A DNA stretch of 64,000 nucleotides, from contig CAYSRC010000001.1 of NCBI GenBank assembly GCA_964433495.1, positions 93,027 through 157,026 of the forward strand. The letters run 5' to 3'. The number at the start of each line of letters is the position of its first letter. The stretch's first letter is position 1. Made by a program: the position numbers and the translations under genes. The DNA comes from CAYSRC01 sp964433495 (GTDB lineage: Bacteria; Bacillota; Clostridia; Oscillospirales; Ruminococcaceae). The notes below the pieces were generated by a model, which searched no databases, had not been told where the DNA came from, and worked only from the letters and a program-made list of their open reading frames with translations. Shown here in pieces: positions 18,066 through 26,057 of the stretch.

Positions 18066-18902
18066 ATGAGGATAACGGTTCTTATCGAAAACACGTCGGA
18101 CGACGCCCGTCTCGCGGCGGAGCACGGCCTGAGTATGCTCGCGGAGGACGGCGGCAACGCCCTGCTCTTTGACACGGGGGACAGCGGCAGGTTTGTCGAC
18201 AACGCGCGCGTGCTCGGCAGGGACCTGACGCGGGTGCGGGCGGTGGCGCTCAGCCACAACCACTACGACCACACGCGGGGATATCTGCGGTTTGTGCGCG
18301 AGTTCGGCGCCGGGCACACCCTCTACCTTGCGGCCAACTTTTTCAAGGTGTGCATGTGGGACGGCGGGGAGGAGCTGGGCAACTGCCTCGTGCCCACGAC
18401 GGGGCCGCTTGACGCGGCAAAGCTCAGCGAGCTCGGTGTGAACCATCGCCTCGTCTACCGCGACGTGCACCCCGTCGAGGAGTTCCCGGGGGCCTATCTC
18501 GTCGGCAACCTCGAGCGCCTGTGCAGCTTTGAAAAGCCCGATGAGACGAACTTTGTCTATGAGGCGGGCGAGTTTAAGGTCGACCTCTACCGGGACGAGC
18601 AGGTGCTGGCGCTCAAGACCGAAAGGGGCCTTGCGATCCTCACGGGGTGCGCGCACACGGGGGTTTGCAGCATCGTCGAGACGGTGAAAAAGCGGTTCCC
18701 CGGCGAGAGGGTGTCGGCGGTCATCGGCGGCACCCACCTTGTGGCGTGCGACGATGAGCGCATAGGCAAAACCGCGGAATATCTCAAAAACAGCGGCATA
18801 CAATTTATCGGAGGCTGTCACTGCACGGGTGAGAGAGGGCTTTGCGCCTTCGGCAAGGAGGGCTTTGCGACGCCCGGCTGCGGCTTTACTTTGGAGGTAT
18901 AG
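18066..18902 (+). CDS. Metallo-beta-lactamase fold hydrolase (COG1237-type)
   Basis: This 278-residue cytoplasmic protein carries the MBL metal motif SHNHYDHTRG, a later GCAHTG and a C-terminal GGTHL, plus LLFDTGDSG near the N-terminus. It matches the COG1237 branch of metal-dependent hydrolases; relatives act in pterin-like methanopterin synthesis in archaea, but the bacterial substrate is unknown. The C-terminus GGCHCTGERG retains Cys and His residues conserved in that branch. An AGGAGG site lies 9 nt upstream of the ATG. The gene ends 14 bp before dapF, so the two are probably co-transcribed. Confidence 0.83.
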   Translation: MRITVLIENTSDDARLAAEHGLSMLAEDGGNALLFDTGDSGRFVDNARVLGRDLTRVRAVALSHNHYDHTRGYLRFVREFGAGHTLYLAANFFKVCMWDGGEELGNCLVPTTGPLDAAKLSELGVNHRLVYRDVHPVEEFPGAYLVGNLERLCSFEKPDETNFVYEAGEFKVDLYRDEQVLALKTERGLAILTGCAHTGVCSIVETVKKRFPGERVSAVIGGTHLVACDDERIGKTAEYLKNSGIQFIGGCHCTGERGLCAFGKEGFATPGCGFTLEV

Positions 18903-18916
18903 GCGAGGGCTTCGGT

Positions 18917-19711
18917 TTGCGCTTTGGTTTTTACAAGCTTGAGAGTGCGGGCAACGACTATCTGTACATCGACTGTTTTGAACACGAACGCCGTCTTTCG
19001 CGCGGCGCCGTTGTCTCCCTGTGCGGGCGGCAGACGGGCGTCGGCGCGGACGGCGTTATTTTTGTGCGCCCGAGCGACGAGGGCGACTGCGCCATGGATA
19101 TCTACAACAGCGACGGCTCGCGGGCGCTCATGTGCGGCAACGGTATACGGTGCGTCGGCGCGCTGTGTCTCGCGCTCGGCTACGCGGGCGAGCGGCAGCG
19201 GATATCGACGCCGTCGGGCGTCTTTGAGGTGTCGGTGAGAGGGGAGGGGGACGGCGCTTTTTGGGCGTCGGTCGCGCTCACGCCGCACATCGAGGGCCCG
19301 CCGCGCAGGGTGTGCGCGGCGGGCAGGGAATTTTGGGCGACCCCCGTGTCGGTGGGCAACCCGCACACCGTCATCTTTGCGGACGATGTCGACGGGCTCG
19401 ACCTTGTGTCGCTCGGCCCCGAGGCCGAGGGGTGTCTCGGCGGGCGGCGCAACGTCGAGTTTGTCGAGATGCAGCAGGGCTCGGCGCTCAAGGTGCGGGT
19501 TTGGGAGCGCGGCTCGGGCGAGACACTCTCGTGCGGCACGGGCGCGGTCGCCGCGGCGCTTGCCGCCGCGGGCGGGGGCGACAGGGCAGATGTCGAGGTG
19601 CGGTACCGCGGCGGGGCGCTCAGCGTGGCCCTCGAGGACGAGCGGGCGGTTTTGTCGGGAAGGTGCCGGCTTTTGTTTAAAGGGGAAACGGAGGAAGCGC
19701 TTTGGGCATAG
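18917..19711 (+). CDS. dapF: Diaminopimelate epimerase
   Basis: The 264-residue enzyme interconverts LL- and meso-diaminopimelate. Both catalytic cysteines are present: C73 in MCGNGIRC and C206 in LSCGTGAVA. ESAGNDYLYID at the N-terminus is the family start. The start is a TTG at 18917 with GAGGG 7 nt upstream; reading further upstream would overlap the MBL gene. The stop overlaps the start of dapL by 10 bp, so the two genes are translationally coupled and supply meso-DAP for the wall and lysine. Confidence 0.94.
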   Translation: MRFGFYKLESAGNDYLYIDCFEHERRLSRGAVVSLCGRQTGVGADGVIFVRPSDEGDCAMDIYNSDGSRALMCGNGIRCVGALCLALGYAGERQRISTPSGVFEVSVRGEGDGAFWASVALTPHIEGPPRRVCAAGREFWATPVSVGNPHTVIFADDVDGLDLVSLGPEAEGCLGGRRNVEFVEMQQGSALKVRVWERGSGETLSCGTGAVAAALAAAGGGDRADVEVRYRGGALSVALEDERAVLSGRCRLLFKGETEEALWA

Positions 19712-21039
19712 CGGATAATATTTCAGTGCATGAAGCAAGCGGCGCGGGCGCATGCATGTGCGCGGCGGACGCCGCGGGCGGGGGCTGCGGGTCGACGGAC
19801 ACCTCCTGTGCGGTCGGCGGTCGGCCGGCGGGGGATTCGCAGGGCGGGGACAGGGTCCTCAACGCCGACCTGCTGCACTTTAAGCAGGAATACCTCTTCA
19901 AGCGGACGGGCGAGGCGGTCGCCGCCTACTGCGCGGGCAACCCCGGCGTGCAGCTCATCGACCTCGGCATCGGGGATGTCTCGATGCCGCTCGCGCCCTG
20001 CGCCGCGGCGTCGGCGGCCGAGGCGGCGGTGGGCATGACAACGCGCAGCGGGTTCCGCGGCTACGGCCCCTACGAGGGATACCGCGCGCTGCGCGCTGCG
20101 CTCGCCGAGGACTATCGCGCGCGGGGCGTTCGGGTCTCGCCCGACGAAATCTTTGTCACAAACGGGGCCAAGGGCGGGCTGTTCCTGCTGCTCAGCCTCT
20201 TTTCACGCGGGGTGTGCGCGGCAATCCCAAACCCCGTCTACCCGGCCTACCGCGACGCAAACGCCGTCGCGGGCAACCGGGTGAGCTACATCGAGGGCAG
20301 CGAGGACAACGGCTTTTTGCCGCTGCCGCACGACCTCGGCGGAACCCCGCAGCTCATCTATCTCTGCTCGCCCAACAACCCCACGGGCGCGGTCTATGAC
20401 AGGCGGGGCTTAAGCGAGTGGGTGGCGCACGCGCGCCGCTGCGGCGCGGTGATTATCTTTGACGCGGCCTATCGCGACTACATCTCGGGTGATGCGCCCG
20501 CGAGCATCTTCGAGGTCGAGGGCGCGGACGAGTGCGCGGTAGAGATAGGCTCGTTTTCCAAGTCGGCCGCGTTCACCGGGGTGCGGTGCGGCTGGACGGT
20601 CATCCCCGAGAGGCTTGAGCGGGACGGCGCCGGGCTGCGCGGGATGTACGGGCGGCTTGCCGCCGTCGCCGACAACGGGGTGTCCTATCTCGTGCAGCGC
20701 GCGGCGTGCGGGGCGCTCTCCCTCAAGTCACAGCGGTACAACCGGCGCTGTGTCGGGGTCTACAAAAAAAGCGCCGCCGTCCTCTCGGACGCACTCGCCT
20801 CGGCGGGGCTCGCGGCTCGCGGCGGTGTCAACTCGCCCTATGTTTGGGCGCGCTGCCCGAGGGGCATGACGAGTGAAGAGACCTTTGGGTTTCTCCTGAA
20901 CAGCGCGCAGGTTGTGTGCACGCCGGGCGACGGCTTCGGCAGCGCGGGCGAGGGGTATATAAGGCTGTCGAGCTTTTGCGCCTGCGAAACGGCGGAGCTC
21001 GCGGCGAAACGGATAGAAAAAGCGCTGAAAACGCTGTAG
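19702..21039 (+). CDS. dapL: LL-diaminopimelate aminotransferase, with Cys-rich N-terminal extension
   Basis: This PLP-dependent fold-type I aminotransferase (445 residues) converts tetrahydrodipicolinate to LL-DAP in one step. Motifs are LGIGDVSMPL, FRGYGPYEGYRALR, NPVYPAYRD, CSPNNPTGA and the PLP lysine K287 in SFSKSAAFTGVRCGW. Similarity to DapL begins only near residue 54 (NADLLHFKQEYLF). The first 53 residues form an unusual Gly/Ala-rich stretch with several cysteines (CMC..C..C). No better start exists inside, and the TTG at 19702 has GGAGG 6 nt upstream, so the extension is probably real. Confidence 0.9.
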   Translation: MGIADNISVHEASGAGACMCAADAAGGGCGSTDTSCAVGGRPAGDSQGGDRVLNADLLHFKQEYLFKRTGEAVAAYCAGNPGVQLIDLGIGDVSMPLAPCAAASAAEAAVGMTTRSGFRGYGPYEGYRALRAALAEDYRARGVRVSPDEIFVTNGAKGGLFLLLSLFSRGVCAAIPNPVYPAYRDANAVAGNRVSYIEGSEDNGFLPLPHDLGGTPQLIYLCSPNNPTGAVYDRRGLSEWVAHARRCGAVIIFDAAYRDYISGDAPASIFEVEGADECAVEIGSFSKSAAFTGVRCGWTVIPERLERDGAGLRGMYGRLAAVADNGVSYLVQRAACGALSLKSQRYNRRCVGVYKKSAAVLSDALASAGLAARGGVNSPYVWARCPRGMTSEETFGFLLNSAQVVCTPGDGFGSAGEGYIRLSSFCACETAELAAKRIEKALKTL

Positions 21040-21105
21040 AAGACCGTCAGATATGGTGGAATTGCAAATAATTTGTAGCTTAAATGTTAACAATGTCGTG
21101 CAACA

Positions 21106-21155
21106 TTGACAAAACCTTGTTTTTGTGGCATAATAACCATACAAGGTTTGTATGG
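21106..21155 (+). promoter_or_regulatory. Strong promoter with an overlapping perfect palindrome (likely operator)
   Basis: TTGACA (21106-21111) and CATAAT (21129-21134) are 17 bp apart. Immediately after the -10 box lies the perfect inverted repeat CCATACAA-GGT-TTGTATGG (21137-21155), covering the expected start site. A second weaker palindrome, CAATGT..ACATTG (21091-21107), overlaps the -35 box. This arrangement is typical of repressor control. Confidence 0.65.
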
Positions 21156-21281
21156 TTTGAGGTCGGCGGCGGAGATCGCGCATGCAGGTTAACTTTTTGA
21201 TTTCCGTCGGTTTTTGTCCCCTCTCCCCCGATTCTGTGGGCGGGACGAAACAGGTTTAACCGTTTTACCCAAGCGCGGCAA

Positions 21282-21360
21282 GCATAACCGCACAGCCTGC
21301 GGTTGTGCTTGTCTTTTGCTATATTTTTTTGTTTTTCCGCCGCCTTTGCGAAAGCGGCGG
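21282..21360 (+). promoter_or_regulatory. Attenuator-like hairpins in the leader of the B12-binding gene
   Basis: In the roughly 300-nt leader, AGCA-AACCGCA pairs with TGCGGTT-TGCT (21282-21309), and a run of seven T follows by about 21330. A second hairpin, CCGCCGC/GCGGCGG (21337-21360), comes before the ribosome site. Upstream, GTCCC..GGGAC and GGTTTAACC add further structure. I see no B12-box and cannot assign a known riboswitch class. Confidence 0.4.
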
Positions 21361-21449
21361 TTCCGCCGCAGGACAGAAGGTCGGCGGGGCGCGGGCATCT
21401 GCACAGAAGCCCGCGCTCTGCCCGAATGCGAAAGGAGATGTGTCTTAAG

Positions 21450-23111
21450 ATGAAAAACAAGCTTGTTGTCGCGGCCTCGCTCGGGAACTGTGTGCATGTG
21501 GCGGGCGCGGTGCACTTTTTGGCGCTCGCCGAGGACGAGGGCTATGACACCCTGTTCCTCGGGCCCGCGGTGCCCGCGAGCGTCATTGTCGAGTGCGTCA
21601 AGCGGGAAAAGCCCGACATCGTCTCGCTGGGCTACCGCCTCACGCCCGCAAACGTCGTGCCGCTCGTGCAGGAGCTGAAGAGTCTCGCGGAGGGCATCGA
21701 TCACCGCCCCGTTTGGGTGTTTGCGGGCACCGGCCCCGTCGCGCGAGAGGCGGAAAAGCCAGGATTTTTTGACGTTGTCTTTGACGGTACCGAGGACATC
21801 GACGACTGTATCGCCTTTTTGCGCACGGGCAGGGTGCCGGGCAGGGCACAGCAGAGCGATTTTGCCGACACGCTCGAAGAACGCGTCGACGAAAAGGCCC
21901 CCTATCCGATCCTGCGGCACCACTTCGGCCTGCCCTCGTATGAGGACACGCTGCGGGGCGTCGAGCAGATAGCAAAGGCGGGGGTGCTCGACGTCATCTC
22001 GCTCGGCATCGACCAGAACACGCAGGAGTTTTTCTTTAAGCCCGACAGGCGAGACCCCGCCATGGACGGCGCGGGCGGCGTGCCGGTGCGCAGCGAGGAC
22101 GAGTTCCGGCGCCTCAAGGAGGCGTCGGCGTGCGGCAACTATCCGCTCATGCGGTGCTACAGCGGGACGGATGATGTGCTGCGCCTTGCCGAGGTTCTGC
22201 GGCGCACCATAGACAACGCGTGGTGCGCGGTGCCGCTGTGCTGGTACAACGAGCTGGACGGCAGGGGCACGCGCCCGCTGCTGCAATCGATGCGCGAGGC
22301 GCACGAGCTCATCCGCCTGCACGCGGGGTGGGGCGTGCCCGTCGAGATAAACGAGCCGCACCACTGGGGGCTTCGCGACGCCCACGACGTCATCTCGGTC
22401 GCGATGGCGTACATCAGCGCCTGCAACGCAAAGAAGCTCGGCGTGTCGACCTATGTCGCGCAGTATATGTTCAATATCCCGAACTCGATGAGCTTTTCGA
22501 TGGATCTCGCCAAGGTTTTGGCGCAGGACGAGCTGGTCGAGGGGCTTGCGTCGCCCGAATTCCGCGTGCTGCGCGAGGTGCGGACGGGGCTGCCGTTTTT
22601 GTCGGGTGACATCGAGGCCGCAAAGGGCCAGCTCGCCGCGTCGACCATGCTGCAGATGGCGGTCAAGCCGCACATTATCCACGTCGTCGGCTTCAGCGAG
22701 GCCGAGCGGGCCGCCGACCCGTCCGTCGTGATTGAAAGCTGCCGCATCGTGCGGGGCGTGGTGCGCTCGGTGCTGCACGGCGCCGCCGACATGACGGCCG
22801 ACCCCGCGGTGCAAAGGCGCAGGGACGAGCTTGTGCGGGAGGCGAGGTACCTTCTCGACTTTATCGTAGAGCGGTACAAGGGTGTAAGCGCCGACCCGCT
22901 GTGCGACCCCGCCGTGCTGACCGACTGTGTCAAGACGGGCATTTTGGACGCGCCGCACATCGTCAAGCGCGGCGACTACCGCGGCAACCTCGCGACGCGC
23001 ATGAGCGGCGGGTGCTGCCTTGCGTACGACCCGCAGAACAAAAAGTTTTTGACCGAGAAGGAGCGGCTCGCGCGGCTGTTTTCGGGGCGCGGCGACACCT
23101 CGGCGGCATGA
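21450..23111 (+). CDS. B12-binding-fold protein with glutamate mutase E-like domain
   Basis: The 553-residue soluble protein has two parts. Residues 1 to about 125 look like a cobalamin-binding Rossmann domain (LVVAASLGNCVHVAGAVHFL, then LFLGPAVP, SLGYRLT and FAGTGP). The axial-ligand His and following Gly of DxHxxG are kept, but Cys stands where Asp is expected. From about residue 150 a TIM-barrel-like region resembles the epsilon subunit of methylaspartate (glutamate) mutase: EINEPHHWGLRDAHD, VAQYMFNIPNS and the terminal LDAPHI..RGNLATRMSGG. An adenosylcobalamin mutase or a B12-derived non-mutase is possible; the substrate is unknown. The start at 21450 has AAAGGAG about 12 nt upstream. The next gene follows after 19 bp. 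Confidence 0.65.
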   Translation: MKNKLVVAASLGNCVHVAGAVHFLALAEDEGYDTLFLGPAVPASVIVECVKREKPDIVSLGYRLTPANVVPLVQELKSLAEGIDHRPVWVFAGTGPVAREAEKPGFFDVVFDGTEDIDDCIAFLRTGRVPGRAQQSDFADTLEERVDEKAPYPILRHHFGLPSYEDTLRGVEQIAKAGVLDVISLGIDQNTQEFFFKPDRRDPAMDGAGGVPVRSEDEFRRLKEASACGNYPLMRCYSGTDDVLRLAEVLRRTIDNAWCAVPLCWYNELDGRGTRPLLQSMREAHELIRLHAGWGVPVEINEPHHWGLRDAHDVISVAMAYISACNAKKLGVSTYVAQYMFNIPNSMSFSMDLAKVLAQDELVEGLASPEFRVLREVRTGLPFLSGDIEAAKGQLAASTMLQMAVKPHIIHVVGFSEAERAADPSVVIESCRIVRGVVRSVLHGAADMTADPAVQRRRDELVREARYLLDFIVERYKGVSADPLCDPAVLTDCVKTGILDAPHIVKRGDYRGNLATRMSGGCCLAYDPQNKKFLTEKERLARLFSGRGDTSAA

Positions 23112-23130
23112 CACAGGAGGGCAAAGGACA

Positions 23131-24216
23131 ATGGACAGAAACAAGATAGCGGTCATCAGCACGGGCAACGGCGGGCAGTCGATGGCGGCCTACCTCGCGA
23201 ACAGGGGCTGCCGCGTTTCGCTCTACGCCCGCGAGCGCGAGCGGGTGGACATGTTTAAGGACAGACGGTTTGTGCTCGGCGGCAGGGTGAGCGGAGAGGT
23301 CGAGCTCGACCTCATAAGCTGCGACATGAAGAGCGTGATCGAGGACGCGTTTTTGATTATGGTCACGACCCCCGCGCAGTACCACCCCGCGGTGGCGGCG
23401 GCGATGGCGGACTGCCTGGAGGACGGGCAGATCATCGTGCTCAACCCCGGCAGGACGCTCGGCACCTATGTCTTTGAGCACGCGCTCGAGGAGTATCGCT
23501 GCAAGGCAAAGCCGGTGCTCGCCGAGACCGACACCTTTGTGTTCACCTGCCGCAGCAGGGAGCCGGGGCACCCGATGATCTATGAGATAAAGCGCGGGGT
23601 GCGGGCCGCGGCGCACGACCCCGCCGACACCGAGCGGGTGACGCAGCTGCTGTCCGACCTGTTCGGCGACGTGCGGCCCGCGGCGAGCGTGCTCGAGACG
23701 GGGCTCAGCAACATCGGGATGATCTTTCACCCCCTGCCGATTTTGATGAACATAACGCGTGTCGAGGCAAAGGAGGACTTTTTGTTCTACATCGAGGGGA
23801 TATCCCCGCTCGTCGCGGACGTCCTTGAGCGCATGGACAGGGAGCGCGTGCGCGTCGCCGAGGCGCTGGGCGTTAAGGTGCCGTCGGCGGTCGAGTGGCT
23901 GGGCGAGCGCTACGGCTCGACGGGAAACACCCTCTACGAACGGATACAGAATACCGAGGCGTACAAAAACGTCCTCGCGCCCACCGACATCGACACCCGC
24001 TACGTCTTTGAGGACATCCAGACGGGCTGCGTGCCGGTGATCCACCTTTCGCGCAAGGCGGGGGTGCGCGTGCCCGTGATAGGCTCGGTCATCAACTGGG
24101 CGTCCATCCTGTACAACCGCGACTTCAACCGAAGCGGAAGAAACGACCAGCGCATCAACTTTGACAAGCTCATCGACGACATGATCGCGGCGGGGGCGAT
24201 CCCCGCGCTCCGATGA
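23131..24216 (+). CDS. Octopine/nopaline dehydrogenase-family NAD(P) enzyme
   Basis: This 361-residue oxidoreductase has an N-terminal Rossmann domain (IAVISTGNGGQSMAAYL) and a C-terminal octopine-dehydrogenase domain with the conserved N..IFHPLPILMN block. Opine dehydrogenases reductively join a keto acid to an amino acid, or the reverse, using NAD(P)H. It lies 19 bp after the B12-type gene and almost certainly shares its transcript, so the two likely work on one amino-acid-derived compound (inference). AGGAGG lies 11 nt before the ATG. The 3' gap holds repeat A4. Confidence 0.8.
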   Translation: MDRNKIAVISTGNGGQSMAAYLANRGCRVSLYARERERVDMFKDRRFVLGGRVSGEVELDLISCDMKSVIEDAFLIMVTTPAQYHPAVAAAMADCLEDGQIIVLNPGRTLGTYVFEHALEEYRCKAKPVLAETDTFVFTCRSREPGHPMIYEIKRGVRAAAHDPADTERVTQLLSDLFGDVRPAASVLETGLSNIGMIFHPLPILMNITRVEAKEDFLFYIEGISPLVADVLERMDRERVRVAEALGVKVPSAVEWLGERYGSTGNTLYERIQNTEAYKNVLAPTDIDTRYVFEDIQTGCVPVIHLSRKAGVRVPVIGSVINWASILYNRDFNRSGRNDQRINFDKLIDDMIAAGAIPALR

Positions 24217-24330
24217 CGGGGCGCCCGTCCGAGCAAATCGGCACAGAGCCTTAAGTCCCGGAAAACTTCCCCTACGGGTGAAGCTTAAGGGCGACAATCC
24301 CGCAGTCGCACAGGTGCGACAGCTCCCTTT

Positions 24331-24446
24331 ACACACACCCCGCATACTCTCGCGGGGCGTGGTCGCGCGTAAGCGGAACGGACGCGCGACAGAATTCCCG
24401 AGAATATGGGAACCCCCGAACGCCGTACCGATAGCGTTCGGTAAGG
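24331..24446. repeat. Structured repeat A, copy A4
   Basis: After CCCTTTACACACA come CCCCGC/GCGGGG (24338-24357); GTCGCGCGT/ACGCGCGAC around AAGCGGAACGG (24362-24390); ATTC.CGAGAAT (24393-24404); and CCGAACGC/GCGTTCGG around CGTACCGATA (24416-24441). Both arms of the second hairpin differ from copy A2 yet still pair, while the loop is unchanged. It lies in the 380-bp convergent gap 24217-24596. Confidence 0.78.
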
Positions 24447-24492
24447 GAGCTTAAGTGCGCGAAACCCGCGGGATGGGCGTAGGCTTCAGGGC

Positions 24493-24550
24493 TCGGAAAC
24501 CTTCCCCCTCGGGGGAAGGGGGACCGCCCTGCGGTGGATGAGGGGTGAAG
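24493..24550. repeat. Dispersed repeat C, copy C2
   Basis: CTCGGAAACCTTCCCCC, CGGGGGAAGG, GGACCGCCCTGCGGTGGATG, AGGGGTGAAGG. It matches copy C1 (13997-14058) in order and spacing, again close to another repeat. A short related piece is at about 24257-24285. Confidence 0.6.
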
Positions 24551-24596
24551 GAATTTCTTATTCATCGCAGGGATAAAGCAAAAAACTTGCCGCCTC

Positions 24597-26057
24597 TCAT
24601 CTCGTCCTCGCGGGCTGTTTGTCCTCTTGCGGGCCTTCCTGCCTCCCGAATCCGAGAAGGATGGAGGCGGTCATCACAGCCGGCAGGATGTACCCGTACA
24701 GCACGAACGGCGTCACCTGCTCGGGGGAGAGGGGGGCCTGTGTATTTGAGGCAATGCCCACGGCGAAGAGGACGGCGGGCGTCCGGGGCAGGGCGTAGAC
24801 AAGGGCGTTGGACTGCGCGTCGAGCAGGTTGGCGGCGCGGCAGGGGGATATGCCGAACCTTTTTGACAGCGGCTTCGCGAAGGAGGGGCCCACCGCCAGG
24901 ATTGCGGGGGCGTTGAGGCCCATGGCCGCGGAGAGCAGCAGCAGCACCATGGCGGAGATGATGAGCTCCGCGCCGCGGGCGGTTTTGACCCGTCCCTCGA
25001 GCGCGGCCAGCAGCTTTTTGTCGCCGCCGCCCCCGCGCATGAGGGCGACGGAGCCGAAGAGCAGCAGCGCGAAGACGCCGACCTGTAGCATGGAGGCAAG
25101 CCCCGTGTACACGATGCCGTCCACCGTTCGCTCGAGGCCCGCCCCCGAAATCCGAAACAGCGCGTCGGGCGCGCCGCTCCGGGGGTCAACCTGCAAAAAT
25201 GCAAACTGTCCCGTCGCGACCCCGACGACGGCGGCGCTGACGATGCCGACCGTTGTCGCGATGATGATGTCGCCGCACTTTACCGCGACGGCGACGGTGA
25301 GCGCGACCGAAAGGAGCATCCAAAACGCCGACGGATCGTATTCGGCGCGCGCCCCGGGGGCGCCCCCCTCGCCGCCGAGCACAAGGCCGCAGACGGCAAA
25401 GGCAGCCGCCGTGAGCGCTGCGGAGAGGAGCGAGTATTTTAAGCGGCTGCGAACGACGTCGGGGACGGCGGCCCCCTGCGAGGAGGCCGAGCATATCGTG
25501 GTGTCGGAGACGGGCGCGAGGTTGTCGCCGAAGATCGCTCCCGAGATGACCGCGCCCGCGAGCAGCGGCGGGCAGCACCCCAGCGCTGTCCCTGCGGGGT
25601 ACAGAACCCCCATGCCCGCGGTGATGGTGCCGAAGCCCGTCCCCGACGCGGTGGAAAACAGTGCTGCGGCGATAAAGGTCACCACGGTGAAGGCGGCGCT
25701 GCCGACCCCCATGTTTGCCGCAAAGCCGGCGATTGCCCCGGCGAGCCCCGAAGAGCGCAGCATCGCCGAAAACACCCCCGCGAAGAGCCGGCACACAAAG
25801 GGGGTGACGACCTCTTTGCTCGCAATCCCCGAGACGATGCAGTCGGTGTACGCCCGTTTGTCCTTTGCAAGCGGCATCGGCAGCACCAGCGCCGAAAAGG
25901 CGGGCAGCCAAAGCGCGCCGTCCGATATCGAGCCGCCCCAAAAGGAGGTGACGACGATCAGGAGGATAAAGACGATAAACGGGGCGAAGGACACCCACGC
26001 CCCGCCGTAGAATTCGAGGCGGGGGGACGCCCCCGCCGGGGTTTTTCGCTCATGCAC
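24597..26057 (-). CDS. NhaC-family ion/amino acid antiporter in the van cluster
   Basis: The 486-residue carrier has about 12 hydrophobic helices and the NhaC family core (ASGTGFGTITAGMG, SGAIFGDNLAPVSDTTICSAS). Annotated members exchange Na+ and H+, but the same superfamily includes predicted lysine, methionine and tyrosine transporters, so substrate cannot be assigned. Its start overlaps the end of vanXY by 8 bp, making it the last gene of the vanW-vanG-vanXY transcript. In known vanG clusters this place is taken by the membrane serine racemase VanT. Amino-acid (serine or alanine) import for VanG is a tempting but untested reading. Confidence 0.82.
   Translation of the reverse strand: MHERKTPAGASPRLEFYGGAWVSFAPFIVFILLIVVTSFWGGSISDGALWLPAFSALVLPMPLAKDKRAYTDCIVSGIASKEVVTPFVCRLFAGVFSAMLRSSGLAGAIAGFAANMGVGSAAFTVVTFIAAALFSTASGTGFGTITAGMGVLYPAGTALGCCPPLLAGAVISGAIFGDNLAPVSDTTICSASSQGAAVPDVVRSRLKYSLLSAALTAAAFAVCGLVLGGEGGAPGARAEYDPSAFWMLLSVALTVAVAVKCGDIIIATTVGIVSAAVVGVATGQFAFLQVDPRSGAPDALFRISGAGLERTVDGIVYTGLASMLQVGVFALLLFGSVALMRGGGGDKKLLAALEGRVKTARGAELIISAMVLLLLSAAMGLNAPAILAVGPSFAKPLSKRFGISPCRAANLLDAQSNALVYALPRTPAVLFAVGIASNTQAPLSPEQVTPFVLYGYILPAVMTASILLGFGRQEGPQEDKQPARTR

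Noticed and set aside
21156..21449. Cobalamin riboswitch before the B12-binding gene
   Set aside because: No B12-box sequence was visible, although the leader is structured.
21189..23168. 659-codon leftward frame opposite the B12-binding gene
   Set aside because: It is Arg/His/Val-rich, lacks recognisable motifs, and mirrors codons of a gene with clear family similarity.
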